This document shows positions 33,589-44,817 of a stretch of 64,000 nucleotides of DNA, in pieces (within the stretch, counting starts at the first letter, position 1; every line of letters starts with the position of its first letter). The stretch is from Owenia fusiformis (Eukaryota > Annelida > Polychaeta > Sabellida > Oweniidae), in contig CAIIXF020000004.1 in NCBI GenBank assembly GCA_903813345.2, positions 4,607,525 through 4,671,524 of the forward strand, written 5' to 3'. The notes beneath the pieces were generated by a model that was not told the origin of the DNA, did not search any database, and saw only the letters and a list, made by a program, of their open reading frames with translations. The position numbers and the translations under genes were made by a program.

Positions 33589-36268
33589 TCATTTTTTGGG
33601 AACAACCATAACTGGCACGTCACTATGGTGAATGACGTAGTCACTAACACTTCCTAATATGGTGCGACGTAGTGATCCCATACCACGTGATGACATAACG
33701 ATCATGGATGCATTTTTCTCCTTTGCTTGTTTGATGATCACCTCTCCTGGGGAACCCTTCACAGAATTTACTTCCCCTGATTTCTAGAATAAAAACAACA
33801 AGTGACATTGTACTTTATTTCAAAGTTGCTGGCGGAGAGCAAGCAACACGTGTACGTCACTTTAACAATTACCAAAATTAACTCCAAATTGTGAACAATT
33901 TAAATAAACAAATTGAGAATCCTTGATCAAACAAGTGTAACAACATTAACTATTACTATGTCAGGGGTATTTCAACTGGAAAACTTCACTTAAACCACGT
34001 GTTTTTATAAGAACTGCAAAAACTATTCCTAGTTATCATTTCCGACCTATTTGATCATAAATCAAATGGGGGCTTCTATTTGACAAACGTTGGGGCGTTT
34101 TTTGGCCGTAGATGTTCCATACTTGATAGGTACGTACCTTGGCGTCTTTCATTTTCTTTTTATATTTGTCTGTTATAACCTTCACGTGAGTCTGATCTTG
34201 CGCTATTATGCCATTGAGCGTTTCCAAGTCTAAAACAATACAAATACACCGAGAATGATGTGCCTGTTCAAAAATGCAATTCACGAGTCGTACGTCCATA
34301 CGTACGTCCATAACAAAAAAGCAAGAATGAACTGTTAGCGTCTTCCTGGATCGGTTAAGGACTGGCATATATCATGCTTCAACCACGTATGAATTATTGA
34401 TCATTGGGCATAAATCATTCAACACATGACAAACAGTTCTTTGAAAATTTCGACGTCAGTACTACTGGCCAGGCCTGTCCGAAGGACTTCCAAATAAAGG
34501 GGGGGGGGGAGGGGCGCGACTTTTGCGTACGGATGGATTGCGCCGCCGACACACCCACGCAAAGACGTCTATGGTACGTAGTGCTGCAAGCCCCCGCCCC
34601 CCCCCCCCAAGAAAAAATGTGAAATGTTAGCTAGAACCTCTGCGATGTTTTGAACGGAGAGGGGCTTGCGGCATCAACTGCATGACTCGAGGTACGTGTG
34701 GGCTCTTGTCGTAATCGATAGAGATTCCCCTCGATGGTGCAGTGATGTTCAATTCTTATAGTTGGTTGTTCGCATGATTATTTTAATATATTGGCAATAT
34801 TATACCTATAAGTTGGTCTCCAGGTACATCTAAAATATTAAGTAATACCAATAATTATGGGATATTGATGTTCCAGGAGAGCAACCTATGGTATAGAGCA
34901 TTCTAAAACTATGGGACTTACGAGACTGTGATGTCGGTATCTTAGCATCATAAACATGAAGTATTACGACCTTGTTTCCACTCTTGTGTAGGTAGGTATT
35001 ATACCCTGGAAATACAAAGACCATTTAGTTAAAGTTATTACATTTTTGAGTCAATGGCAGCATAGTTGGCGTTGCGTGACGTGTCTGGTATCAATCAAGT
35101 ACTACAAGACACGACATATTTACACCCCAGTCACATTTCCTACGGCGACCTTGCGGTCTATCATTTCTGCGGCCAGTAACATTTCTACGCTCGCCGTGGA
35201 ATTTCTGCGCTCTCATACTTTTGCAGTCACATTTCCCACGGCAGCCGCACGGTGAATTTTAAATTTCTGTTGATAAATAATATTTTTTTCATTGTATTTA
35301 CATCGGGACAATTGATAAATGTTATTCATAGTGCTAGGATGTAATATCAAATGAAACGTGATCGTGAAACATTGACAAATAATGATTCAATCTTGTTGAG
35401 CCAGTTGATTTCTACGGGGACCTTAGAAATGAACAAATATTATAACTCCGAGTTATAATTTCTACGGCGACCCTGCGGCCTGTAAAAAACTGGATACGCC
35501 GTACGGAGGCCGCATGGCGAGCGTAGTTTTTCTACGCTCGCCGCAGAAATACAATGATTTAATTGATCTGCGGTCGACGCACGTCCTCCGTACGACAAAT
35601 GTGACTGGGGTGTTAGTAAAATTACATTTGGTAAAAGTATACTTTACGATTTTGTTGTTCAGTAACTTTTAAAGATGGCAGGTCAACACGTCTTATATCT
35701 AGCTGTATTGCATTAATTTGCAACTAAACATATTTCTATTGTATACTGTTATTGCAGAACAAAAAATAAATCTAACGTTAATATAGTCTAGCTGCAAGCC
35801 TCTGTAAACCCCCTATACTTGACTGAACAACTTCTCACACTTGTATGCAAGAACTTGACGCTAGACTAACATTAATACAAGTAGTACAACATTTCAATTA
35901 TATATAACGTGTACTCGACATACAAAAGCATCCTTTCACATCTTTTAAAGATAAAATTTAAATTTTTATGGATTTAATAGAGCGTTCCAAAGTGCGAGAT
36001 TTTCCGAGGTGGCCTGGTGTTAAAAGCATTTAGAGAGCACCTTGAATTTGCTCATATATTTCAATCTTTAAATCACATACTTTTAATGAAAAATACTCCC
36101 GTTTCTTGTGACTAGAAAAATGTTTTAATTGAAACAAATACAGAAATTGTACTTTATATCATAATAGCGAATTCGTATATACTTACAATCAAAGGCGTGT
36201 TCCGAGTGCGTACTCCCGTCCACTGGTATTATTACGACTAAAGGTTCCGAACTTACACCCGATGCCAT
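33589..36268 (-). CDS. Universal stress protein, gene 3, four exons
   Basis: The minus-strand exons are 36268-36187, 35005-34922, 34229-34138 and 33783-33589. They join to 453 nt (150 residues plus stop), with GT-AG introns in the same phases as USP genes 1 and 2. Exon 1 encodes MASGVSSEPLVVIIPVDGS with the beta1 Asp. Exon 2 has KSGNKVVILHVYD (beta2). Exon 3 is a Lys-rich helix. Exon 4 encodes MIVMSSRGMG and then ILGSVSDYV. The first Gly of the nucleotide-binding pattern (MGSRG in the paralogues) is Ser here, so binding may be altered; the remaining G-9x-G-S is intact. AATAAA occurs on the minus strand at 33582-33577, a few bases after the stop. A Harbinger-like MITE sits in intron 1. Confidence 0.92.
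35123..35612. mobile_element. Harbinger-like MITE in USP gene 3 intron 1
   Basis: The ends CACCCCAGTCACATTT and AAATGTGACTGGGGTG are perfect inverted repeats. TTA flanks both ends (35120-35122 and 35613-35615). Sub-terminal CTACGGCGACC, CTACGCTCGCC and GCGGTC repeats recur inside. The end structure resembles 26033-26207. Confidence 0.8.
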
Positions 36269-36407
36269 TGCTTCTAATGTACTAAGGATATTATGCTACG
36301 AATTAAGATATTTTACTCTTAAAATATTGGAACTTCAATCTGAATGATTTGGATTTGAGTTTGCGTATATGCCTTCTGTATCGAATCTATATGTAGGCAA
36401 CATACTG

Positions 36408-38082
36408 CACGAGGGGAAAGAGTACCCGTGTATATACAACCTACCGCCGAGCAAAGACCCGAAGATGTCTGAAAATGTAGGGGGTGAGTTATAAACTTTT
36501 GTTTATATCTTGAATTTCTCAATATGAGAAACAGATAAAAAACAGAATTGTGTGTAACTGATAAGTTATTGTTCCAGGCACTCATGTTTGCAAAATAATG
36601 AGTACTTAGCGCAATGTTTACTATCCAATCGCTAAATTCAACTTTTAAATATTTGAATGATGATTTACATCTTGAATAAGTAACAACCATGGCTGTCTTT
36701 ACTTCATTCGATTCAAAGATACAATAGGTGTAAATGTATCATATTTATTTCACTGCCATACGTTGCATATCATTGAAATCACCGGTGAAAGTTGAAAATG
36801 AAAGACCCGATTATGTCACGAGTACGATTATATAGGACCCGAAGCTACCACCGAGCTATTCCGACTATACCGTGAGTAGAACCCGATGAGGTAGTGAGCA
36901 AGCTTTCGAATGAGCATATAATATCATGACGATATCACAAATATTCCTTTTTATTTATCATATACTCCTGGCACCGGGATATAATATAATATGATATAAT
37001 TCCCGCAGCACTATACGTCAACGTCTGTTTCCGACAAAGTTCTTTAAAACATTGAATTCATGCTTACACTTGAATCACCATAATTTCCTATGTATCTATG
37101 GTAAGTAAAACATTTAATTCTGCATTGCAAGCGCCATTCTACTCAAAGAACACTACTTGAAGAATCCCAAGCTTCACAAGCTTCATATCCTCGAAACGAA
37201 AATTACCGCGATCTTTCTTTGATACTACAATACCATAGTCAAAAACATTGTAAATCCTTTTTTGCCATTTAACTCAGGCACATTAACTTTAATACTCAGT
37301 AATGGATGGTGCTGACTGAAGTGGACCACAAAGTCATCCATCTCGTGTGATTTATAACTACAGTGGAAGCATTTGTACCGAGGACCTGAAATACAATGTT
37401 TCGATGTGCAGTGGTAACTGGTGATAGCCATATTTTTTTCAGTTTCATTTATTGTTCACAACAAAATGATTCACATGAATGATGCAGATTGTATGTTTAT
37501 TATTTTTTCATCAGCACGTCATAAACTCGACGATATAATCGGATCTCAACAGATTTTACTCAAGTAATGTTCGGATTATGAGATCCTTTACTCAAGATAT
37601 TTTCGGATCTTTATAATATTACTCGTCGATCACATCGGGTCCGATGTCCGATAACATCGGATCTTTTAGGACAAAGTTTAAGTGAAGATTTTGCTGTTCA
37701 AAAGTGCTATTTTGACCTAATATTTTGACACTTAATATATTATGCATATGCACATCCATTTACCGACCCAAGTATGTCTTATGTATGGCTCATTATCAAT
37801 TAAAGCGAGTATGAATGAGAAAAACAAATCGAAAACCATATACGTTTACCTTATCTCTTAATTTGGACATAAAAATATATTTCAACTATAATTCTAGGCC
37901 AATTGCGCCTGCTAGAACATCTTAGTAACAATTCTAACCATCCAAAGGAATTGTTAGTGACATTATATTACCTTTATTGTCCATTTTCCTACGAGATGAC
38001 ATTATCAAACATTTGCTCGGCGGTATATGCGTGTCTTGCTCGGCGGTAGGTTGTATATACACGGGTACTCTTTCCCCTCGTG
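36408..38082. mobile_element. CAC...GTG element, 1675 bp, 6-bp duplication ATACTG
   Basis: Terminal inverted repeats of at least 46 bp start CACGAGGGGAAAGAGTACCC. The right end is the near-exact inverse ending in CCCCTCGTG. ATACTG flanks both sides (36402-36407 and 38083-38088). The element begins 140 bp upstream of the USP gene 3 start codon, so it may supply or disturb that promoter. It contains one zinc-finger-like frame (37225-37431) but no recognisable transposase. The termini share AGAGTA(C/T)CCG(T/C)GTATAT with the element at 48832-49746, which also has a 6-bp duplication. Confidence 0.82.
37225..37431 (-). CDS. C2H2 zinc-finger-like frame inside the 36408 element
   Basis: The 68-codon minus-strand frame includes KCFHCSYKSHEMDDFVVHFS followed by QHH, a textbook C-2x-C-12x-H-3x-H finger. 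A second Cys pair (CTSKHC) precedes it, then a PLLSIKVNVPEL strand-like tail. Similar single-finger modules occur at the N-termini of some transposon-borne proteins (inference). A possible splice acceptor (TTTCAG) lies just before GPRYKC. It could be one exon of a gene carried by the element or a remnant. No partner exon was found. Confidence 0.45.
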   Translation of the reverse strand: MAITSYHCTSKHCISGPRYKCFHCSYKSHEMDDFVVHFSQHHPLLSIKVNVPELNGKKGFTMFLTMVL

Positions 38083-38089
38083 ATACTGG

Positions 38090-40310
38090 ATTATATCAAA
38101 ATGTAGTATAAAGCAATTAGCAAAACAAATTATTAAATCATTACAGTAAAACTAATCAAGACTTTGATTTCAAAGGTGGCGATGCTCATCAAAAGAGGTG
38201 TTTAAAATAACAAGTGTATTTAATGTATTGACATACTATTATAATTACAATTTAAAAGGTCTAGTCCAAGAGTCTAAAACCCGTATCCAAAATTTATTTC
38301 GTCTCTTGCCTATTCCTCATCTGGCCCAAATTATATAAAGGAATCGATCGAAGACGCACCGTGTATTAAACGCTATCTTAGAATCGAGCCTATATGTTTT
38401 ATGTTTCCTAATCCCGCATATTTTAAGCACTATTTCACTTTCGGACATAATGTTACGTGGAACATTCTTTCTGGGAGTTCTTCTTTGATATGTCTTATTT
38501 TGATCAAACATCAATCCCTCATAACTATATGTACCATTTGACGAGACTTTATCCCGTATGAAATATCATAATAAACCAATATACCGACCCCCTAATAAAA
38601 TTAATTTTAATCAAAATCGCATGCAGTTTGTAATTAACCTAACCAAAACATGCTAGAGCAGTGCATTTATCTGACTTTAAAACATAGGCCTACTCCCGGG
38701 AGTGTTGTTTTGTAATGTTTACTTAACATTAAATACTTACAAGGGATTATCAAGTTAAAAAACATTAATAAATGATGGTTGTACAAACAGAATTTACAAA
38801 ACATAGATAAACATATTAGTACACCTATCAACAAATAGACCTCGTATTGGATTTTTATGTTTTTTTTCTCGCAGTAGGCTTCGTTGTTATGGCGACGCAA
38901 TAACAAAGTACGATGTTTGCTATTCCTCTTAGTAAACTCAATACCGAGTGCATAGTGTAGTATTGTAGGATTGGATTTGAACTACACGCGAATATTAGTC
39001 TTGATTAAGTTATATTATGATTTTCTAGGAATATATCGTCAACATAAGGTAAGACTGTAATATTAATATGTTCAATATATATATTTTTACCAGGAATGTG
39101 ACGTAACTATGAGAATGATATCATAGTAATGCAATTAGTGGAAAGGTTTTATCTTGAACACATGTCGTTGCTGAACGAGAGACTATTGAGAAGAATGTTT
39201 AGTTCGATGTTGAACAATGTCTAATCAGATCACAACTCTAACATGAACCACTGTTTGTAAGTAGAGAATCACGTTTTTAATATATTACAACGAAATGGTA
39301 AACAATTTTCGATTGATGTTAAGACTTGAAATGTAATACTTGAATTTTGAAAAAAATATTTGTAAAGATATACTGAGTGCCATTACTGTTCAAAATTCTA
39401 GATTATAAAATGTGTTAAGTGAATAGATAAAGCTGACAGTAATAATAAGTTAATTAAGGCAAATATTTGTGAATAGGGACGTTTTTGACTTTATTGGCAT
39501 CATCGCATCTGGGCGTAGGGGCATTGAATAAGTATAGGAAGGCATTTTGTTGCTTCATAGGACAAAGCACTTTTCACATAGCTTTGTATTGAAACATTCA
39601 ACATAATGTCTATATTATTCAAATAACATAGTAGCTGTATCTAATGGAACACATTGGATATTGGATAAGCCTATCATATGTAACCTGCAAATAGTAATTA
39701 ATAGTATCTTATCGATTTCTTTATCCCTCGATGCCAATTACGTTGTATATTATACTGATCTACTATTCATCAGTCGCATTGTCTTCTATAAGGATTATGG
39801 CTGGCAATGGCATGGCAATGTTCTCTCGAAACTTCCTTGATTTTCTCCTTATTCCCCAGTTTAAAGTATTCATCACCCCAACAATGGGCGCATTATATGT
39901 AAGATCAGTGAGGAATCGAAGCCCTTTAATTTAAAAGAATTCGGACAGTCCTCGATTTTTCACAAATTATACATGTTCTCGGGGAAAGGAACTCAAATAT
40001 TTTCAGAAGCAAAGTTATTCTGTTCATCATAACTGTAGCGTTTTCTAAAGTACTGTATACAATAAGTTTATTGATTTACAATGGTCGCTATTTGTATATA
40101 GTATTAGGAACTACATACATTGACATTATAAACGTGGTCTAGTACATTAACTTTATTTCTATGTATAACATCAATGGGAGGTTTAAGACGTTTTAATGTG
40201 AGGATGATAAATTGACAAACTAATTGTAAGTGATAAGGAAAATAAAACCCATTCAATGGACCATTGATATAGATATTTGGATCATACTTCATAGTTATCT
40301 CATTTTATTT
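38090..40310. other. No recognisable gene
   Basis: Frames of 60-80 codons occur on both strands without domain or splice support. The plus-strand 5' UTR exon and promoter of the 40350 gene should lie in this stretch but cannot be pinned down. Confidence 0.4.
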
Positions 40311-40314
40311 TCAG

Positions 40315-42072
40315 ATTCGATTTAACTTAGAGCTTATATCAGGAACACTATGGCTTTTGCAATACCACGTTGTAAAAGTCCAGTCGGTTGGAGCACCACA
40401 AATAACGATTACGGACAATGTTACATAGCAGGTAGACGAGGAAATGGTCTCTACAAGAAATTCCACTCCAAAAAAGACACAAGTCGACCTTCGACTGCGC
40501 ATGCGCGGTTTACTTCAACAAAGGTTGGACCTGCGAGATTTCAGTCAGCAAAGAGTGCGAGACCAAGAAACCCTACTCCACACGCAAGTCAAGATTCTAT
40601 GCTTACCAAATTTAGATCTATGACAGAACCCGGTACTGACCCGAGTATCTATTTCAACGGGCCCCCCTATCTCGAGAATTATAGAGCGCCAGAAATGAAA
40701 ACAGCCAGGGAATATTTACAAGATGCAGATGGATATTCTGGATTCTCAACCCGGAGGAAGTATAAATCTCCAGATTGCATATCGTATCAAAACACTGGAA
40801 CAGTCGGACGCAAGCACGTTTACCCACCAACTCCACCTACCACCAGATCAAAGAAAACTCAGGTTGAATTAAACACCGACAACACTAGACGATTCGGAGG
40901 AATAACTCCGAAGCCTCCAAACAGATCTAAAAGGTCCGTGGGGACAAATACGATACGAAATAAGTTCAAGGGTGCGCGGACAAACAGACTAATGCCTAGA
41001 CCCCCTGGGCAATATAAAAACGTTTACGATGAAGGATATCGAGATTACACATATAGTTACGGCGGTCCTGTCAACAATGCGGCCGGGTCGAGTAGCTACC
41101 TAGGAAATGTATTGGCGTCCAAGCTGCGGGCTCGTGATAGCGATGGCTACCCCAAGGATAACTTCGAACATTATATTGGCGTAAAGAATGCTTATGAGAA
41201 CAACACCAGTGACCCGTATGCAAGCGCATATCGATCGGGGGATGACTATAACACTATGAGATATGAAGCAGACTTGCATCCTAGAACGTCACGTGATGCA
41301 CTAGCTGGAACGTATGGAGCTACTTCACCGGTTTATGAACCGAGAATAACTTACGACAGTAATGACTATTCGTATGACACACATCTCACATCACGTGATG
41401 CATTAGCGGGATCTTACGGGGCTGAACCTTCTCATCACTACTCAACACGCATGCGTGGGGACAGTTTTGATTATCCAACTAGATCCCGTAACGGTTTTCT
41501 AAAACCGTCTGAACCATCAGCAGATATTAAACGGTTTCAAAGTGCCTTTTCTCCAAAATTTAAAGCAAAATATGGCACAAAATCTGTAAATTTTGACAAT
41601 ATACGTCGATCACCAAGACTTCATACATATCCAGCCGGTTATTCGGGTGAATATGATCGCCCTCTTTCAGCAAGTTATGTGTACTAGTTGACTGGACTAG
41701 AGTTTGCATTTGTAAACTACGTAGTTTTAATCTATTTTATAGTCTTTCTTTCGTAATTGTAATTAATTGTAATTGGCATGATCACAGATTACTCGTTTTG
41801 GCTCATTAGTTATAATCATGTTTATATTGGAGGGTTTTTCGGGGATCGTTACTTATTTGAAAACTAAACGTTCTAATCGAATCATTACTAGTGTATACAT
41901 GGAAATGACTAAAACATGATGCCTATTTACAATATGTACTCAGTCGATTTAAAGAGGTCGCTACATGTTCACCGATATGGCTATGTGCAAATATACGTTT
42001 GCGCCATCTTTAAATCGAATTTGCGAAGAATGAATTTATACTTTTGTTTTAAGTCGCAAATTAAATAAAGTT
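40315..42072 (+). CDS. Unrecognised basic Tyr/Ser/Arg-rich protein (445 aa, CDS 40350-41687)
   Basis: A single uninterrupted frame runs from ATG 40350 to TAG 41687. A polypyrimidine-AG (CATTTTATTTTCAG, ending 40314) just upstream suggests a 5' UTR intron, and AATAAA at 42064-42069 suggests the 3' end. I do not recognise the family. The protein starts MAFAIPRCKSPVGW. It is low in hydrophobic stretches, lacks a signal peptide or membrane segment, and is rich in Ser, Arg, Tyr, Asn and Pro, so it is probably largely disordered. Residues 40-75 are basic and Ser/Thr/Ala/Pro-rich (RPSTAHARF and SAKSARPR). A repeat (T)SRDALAG(T/S)YGA occurs at about 313-323 and 348-358. The C-terminus is Tyr-rich. 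Cytoskeletal or ciliary/sperm proteins often look like this, but that is only a guess. Confidence 0.75.
42064..42069 (+). terminator. AATAAA poly(A) signal
   Basis: This canonical hexamer lies 377 bp after the stop codon of the 40350 gene, on the same strand. Confidence 0.6.
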
Positions 42073-42199
42073 TAACACGATTTAATAACGTATGGGTAAA
42101 TCATCCACAATGCATTGATACTTCTCTTAGAATGTTCTTATTATGTACTATTCCATAATAACATATTTTCCTTGGGAAATAAACTGGGAGTAAAAATGA

Positions 42200-42300
42200 T
42201 ATTTAAAAATCCCGTATCAGATCCCGTATCAGCCAAAATACCGTATCAGATCCCCTAGTGGATCCCATATCAGCCGAAATCTTGTATCAGATCCCGTATC
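42200..42300. repeat. CCCGTATCAG short repeats
   Basis: GATCCCGTATCAG and variants (ACCGTATCAG, CCCATATCAG, CTTGTATCAG) recur about six times, separated by CCAAAAT/CCGAAAT. Confidence 0.75.
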
Positions 42301-42506
42301 AGTACTATCAGAAAAGTTCATGAGACTAAATAATGTGTTTCCCTCGAAATAAAATTCATATTCCATCCCTCTCAATAAATAACCTCTATTTATTTCTTGC
42401 ATCAACTTTTGAAATACTGAGTTTTGATCCCGGTGTTCTGAGTGGCTGCAATCGGACACACCTTGCCTTTTTGTAAAAGATTACATGACGCATGATACTA
42501 TAAGTT

Positions 42507-42643
42507 ATTGAATGATTTGAAGTGCAATACAGGATATATTCTGTTCGAGAAATTCCGTATTGGAACAAGACGAAGTCGAGTGCCAATACAGAATATCGAG
42601 ACAGAATATATTCTGTATTGCACTTCAAATCATTCAATAACGT
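42507..42643. repeat. Imperfect palindrome, 137 bp
   Basis: Arms of about 60 bp begin GTTATTGAATGATTTGAAGT and end in the inverse. CAATACAG-type words dominate. A second inverted pair follows: ATTGCTACTGAGATTGTC at about 42665 and its exact complement at about 42731. It is probably a foldback element cluster. Short frames on both strands here are palindrome shadows. Confidence 0.75.
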
Positions 42644-42779
42644 TTTTATCGTGTTATCCTCTGTATTGCTACTGAGATTGTCTCCTCCGTACCAATATTT
42701 TCTGTATTGCGACGGAGATGATCAACGCGGACAATCTCAGTAGCAATACAGATTGGTACAGCACAAGAACTGACCAATC

Positions 42780-44799
42780 AGAGGGCTTCATTTTACAGAT
42801 CATACGATAAATTGGATAGATGCTACTATTCATGAAGTATTTGCAATATATTTCACTTAATTTATACCATTGTGACTATCATGGTATGTAAATACTGTAT
42901 GTTGCACAGCTAGAACAACAACATACGTAGGCCTACGTTGGTGCCGTTATTTTGTATTAGATGTTTATATGAATTAAGATGCAATATAATAAAATTATAC
43001 GAATGAATTAAGTAAAGTTGTTTGCTTTTACGTGTTCAGTTTTTATCCAGTCCTTTAACCCAAAATTCAGGGCTACGTTGCCAAATGGTTGAAAAGACCC
43101 TTGAGTATGAGTAATATTAAGTGTCTTGAATATAGAGATTATCCTGTAAGAGGTTCATGGTATGGGAAATATGGAGAAACAATAGCATACTAGTTCATAT
43201 GATATACGTGATATACATATATCTTTGAAAAAGTTGACCCTTTTACCTGTTCAACTGTCGAAATCAAAATTACAATTTTTGACATTTTCTATAGATGGTG
43301 TATTCAACAAATAGCAATTTTGATTTTAGTGGGGAGTTTCGATGCAAACTCTTTTGCTTAAAAGAGGACATTCGGGTATGATGGCATAATAGAGAAACAT
43401 AATAGAGGCCACACGTCTTACTTTTTACATCATACTTTCCGAAATACATGGGGGGGTGCAGCCATGCTTGTGTTTTTCCCTTCTGGACATTCTAAGCGAA
43501 TTGTTTCTGTACATACGGAATATATACAGTTAGACTAGGAATCCTCTTAGCTGAAGTGACATATCTTTTGAATTATAAAACTATTTTCAATTACTTACAA
43601 ATTCACAACGCCTATAAAGATGAGCGAATGATTGCTATACACAAGAAACTTTATTTCATTACATTTTATCATAGCATTACAACACAATACATCTTACGGT
43701 ATATGTCATTGAACAAATTCAGAAGAATTTGTTTTGTATTATAAAACCTTGTTTATTACTACCTATTGTATTTACGAGGACGTACAATGATACAAATATA
43801 ACAGCACTAGTGCCAAAGGGAAAGGACTAAAAGTTGTAATGGAACTTAGCAAGAAAATGCAAACTCTAAGTGCATACCAGTCAAGAAAAACAAACCCCAT
43901 ATAGCCCAAAACCATGATCTAACGTGAAAAGAAACAATGTCAAATACCCCCTTTCCTCCACCATTTAAGAACCAATATCATAATCAACGACCAGAAGACC
44001 AAGGGACATTTCATTCATACTTCATTAGTCAATACAATACTTGTTGAAGAAAAAATTAGAAATTGATAGCCAATACTCATAACCTCAAAAATAGTTGTAG
44101 ATACAAGTACTCATACAAGATGGGGCATTCAGTCTCTAATGATGTGGGATAGATAAAATACAGTCTCCAAGTCCATAAGCGTTTCAAAGGGTCAACATCC
44201 ATTCACAAAAGCCGTCGCCATAAAACTACACATACAGCTGTACATAACGCAATTCGCATATAAAATATTTTTCAGTTTCTGTCCGACAGTCAAAAAATCA
44301 ATTTTTAGAAAAAGTTCAAATCCCTCAATCAAATCATTTGGTGTACTTACTCATATTTACATCACTTATTTTTTGAAGTCAAATGCCCATTTGGTAGTCA
44401 GTAGGCAGATATTCGAAATTGGATCCAAATGCAATAAGAAACTCAGTCAGTCATTTTCTTGAGAAAAGTTGTATTTTTGAAGGGGTGATTAATATCCAAA
44501 AATATAAATACACAGATTCAAATGTGATAATCCAGTTTCCAAACTATTATTCTAAACAATTGTAATTTCGCACAATGTAATAAATGTAATTAACAATCTA
44601 AAGCATGATGGTCGAGTTTACAAACTATAATGACTTGTCATGAGATTTTTTAGAATCATCCACCATTTTGAAATTTAGAGGATTGATCAGAAGAAAATGT
44701 AATTGGACATGGTTCTACTCAGCTCTCTGACGAAAGTCATCAATCAAAGAAAATAATACATTTTCAAAATAAAAACCACTGTATTTATATCCAGAAAAT
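42780..44799. other. Gene-free stretch with dispersed-repeat homology
   Basis: 43785-43960 belongs to the dispersed family also at 30880, 50405 and 55865. About 44060-44210 matches 27560-27730. No host exon is recognised. The stretch ends at the LINE target site. Confidence 0.4.
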
Positions 44800-44817
44800 A
44801 CTTATGGTGAAATATAT
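44800..44817. repeat. Target-site duplication, left copy (LINE)
   Basis: ACTTATGGTGAAATATAT is repeated exactly at 47469-47486 and brackets the retrotransposon. Confidence 0.85.
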
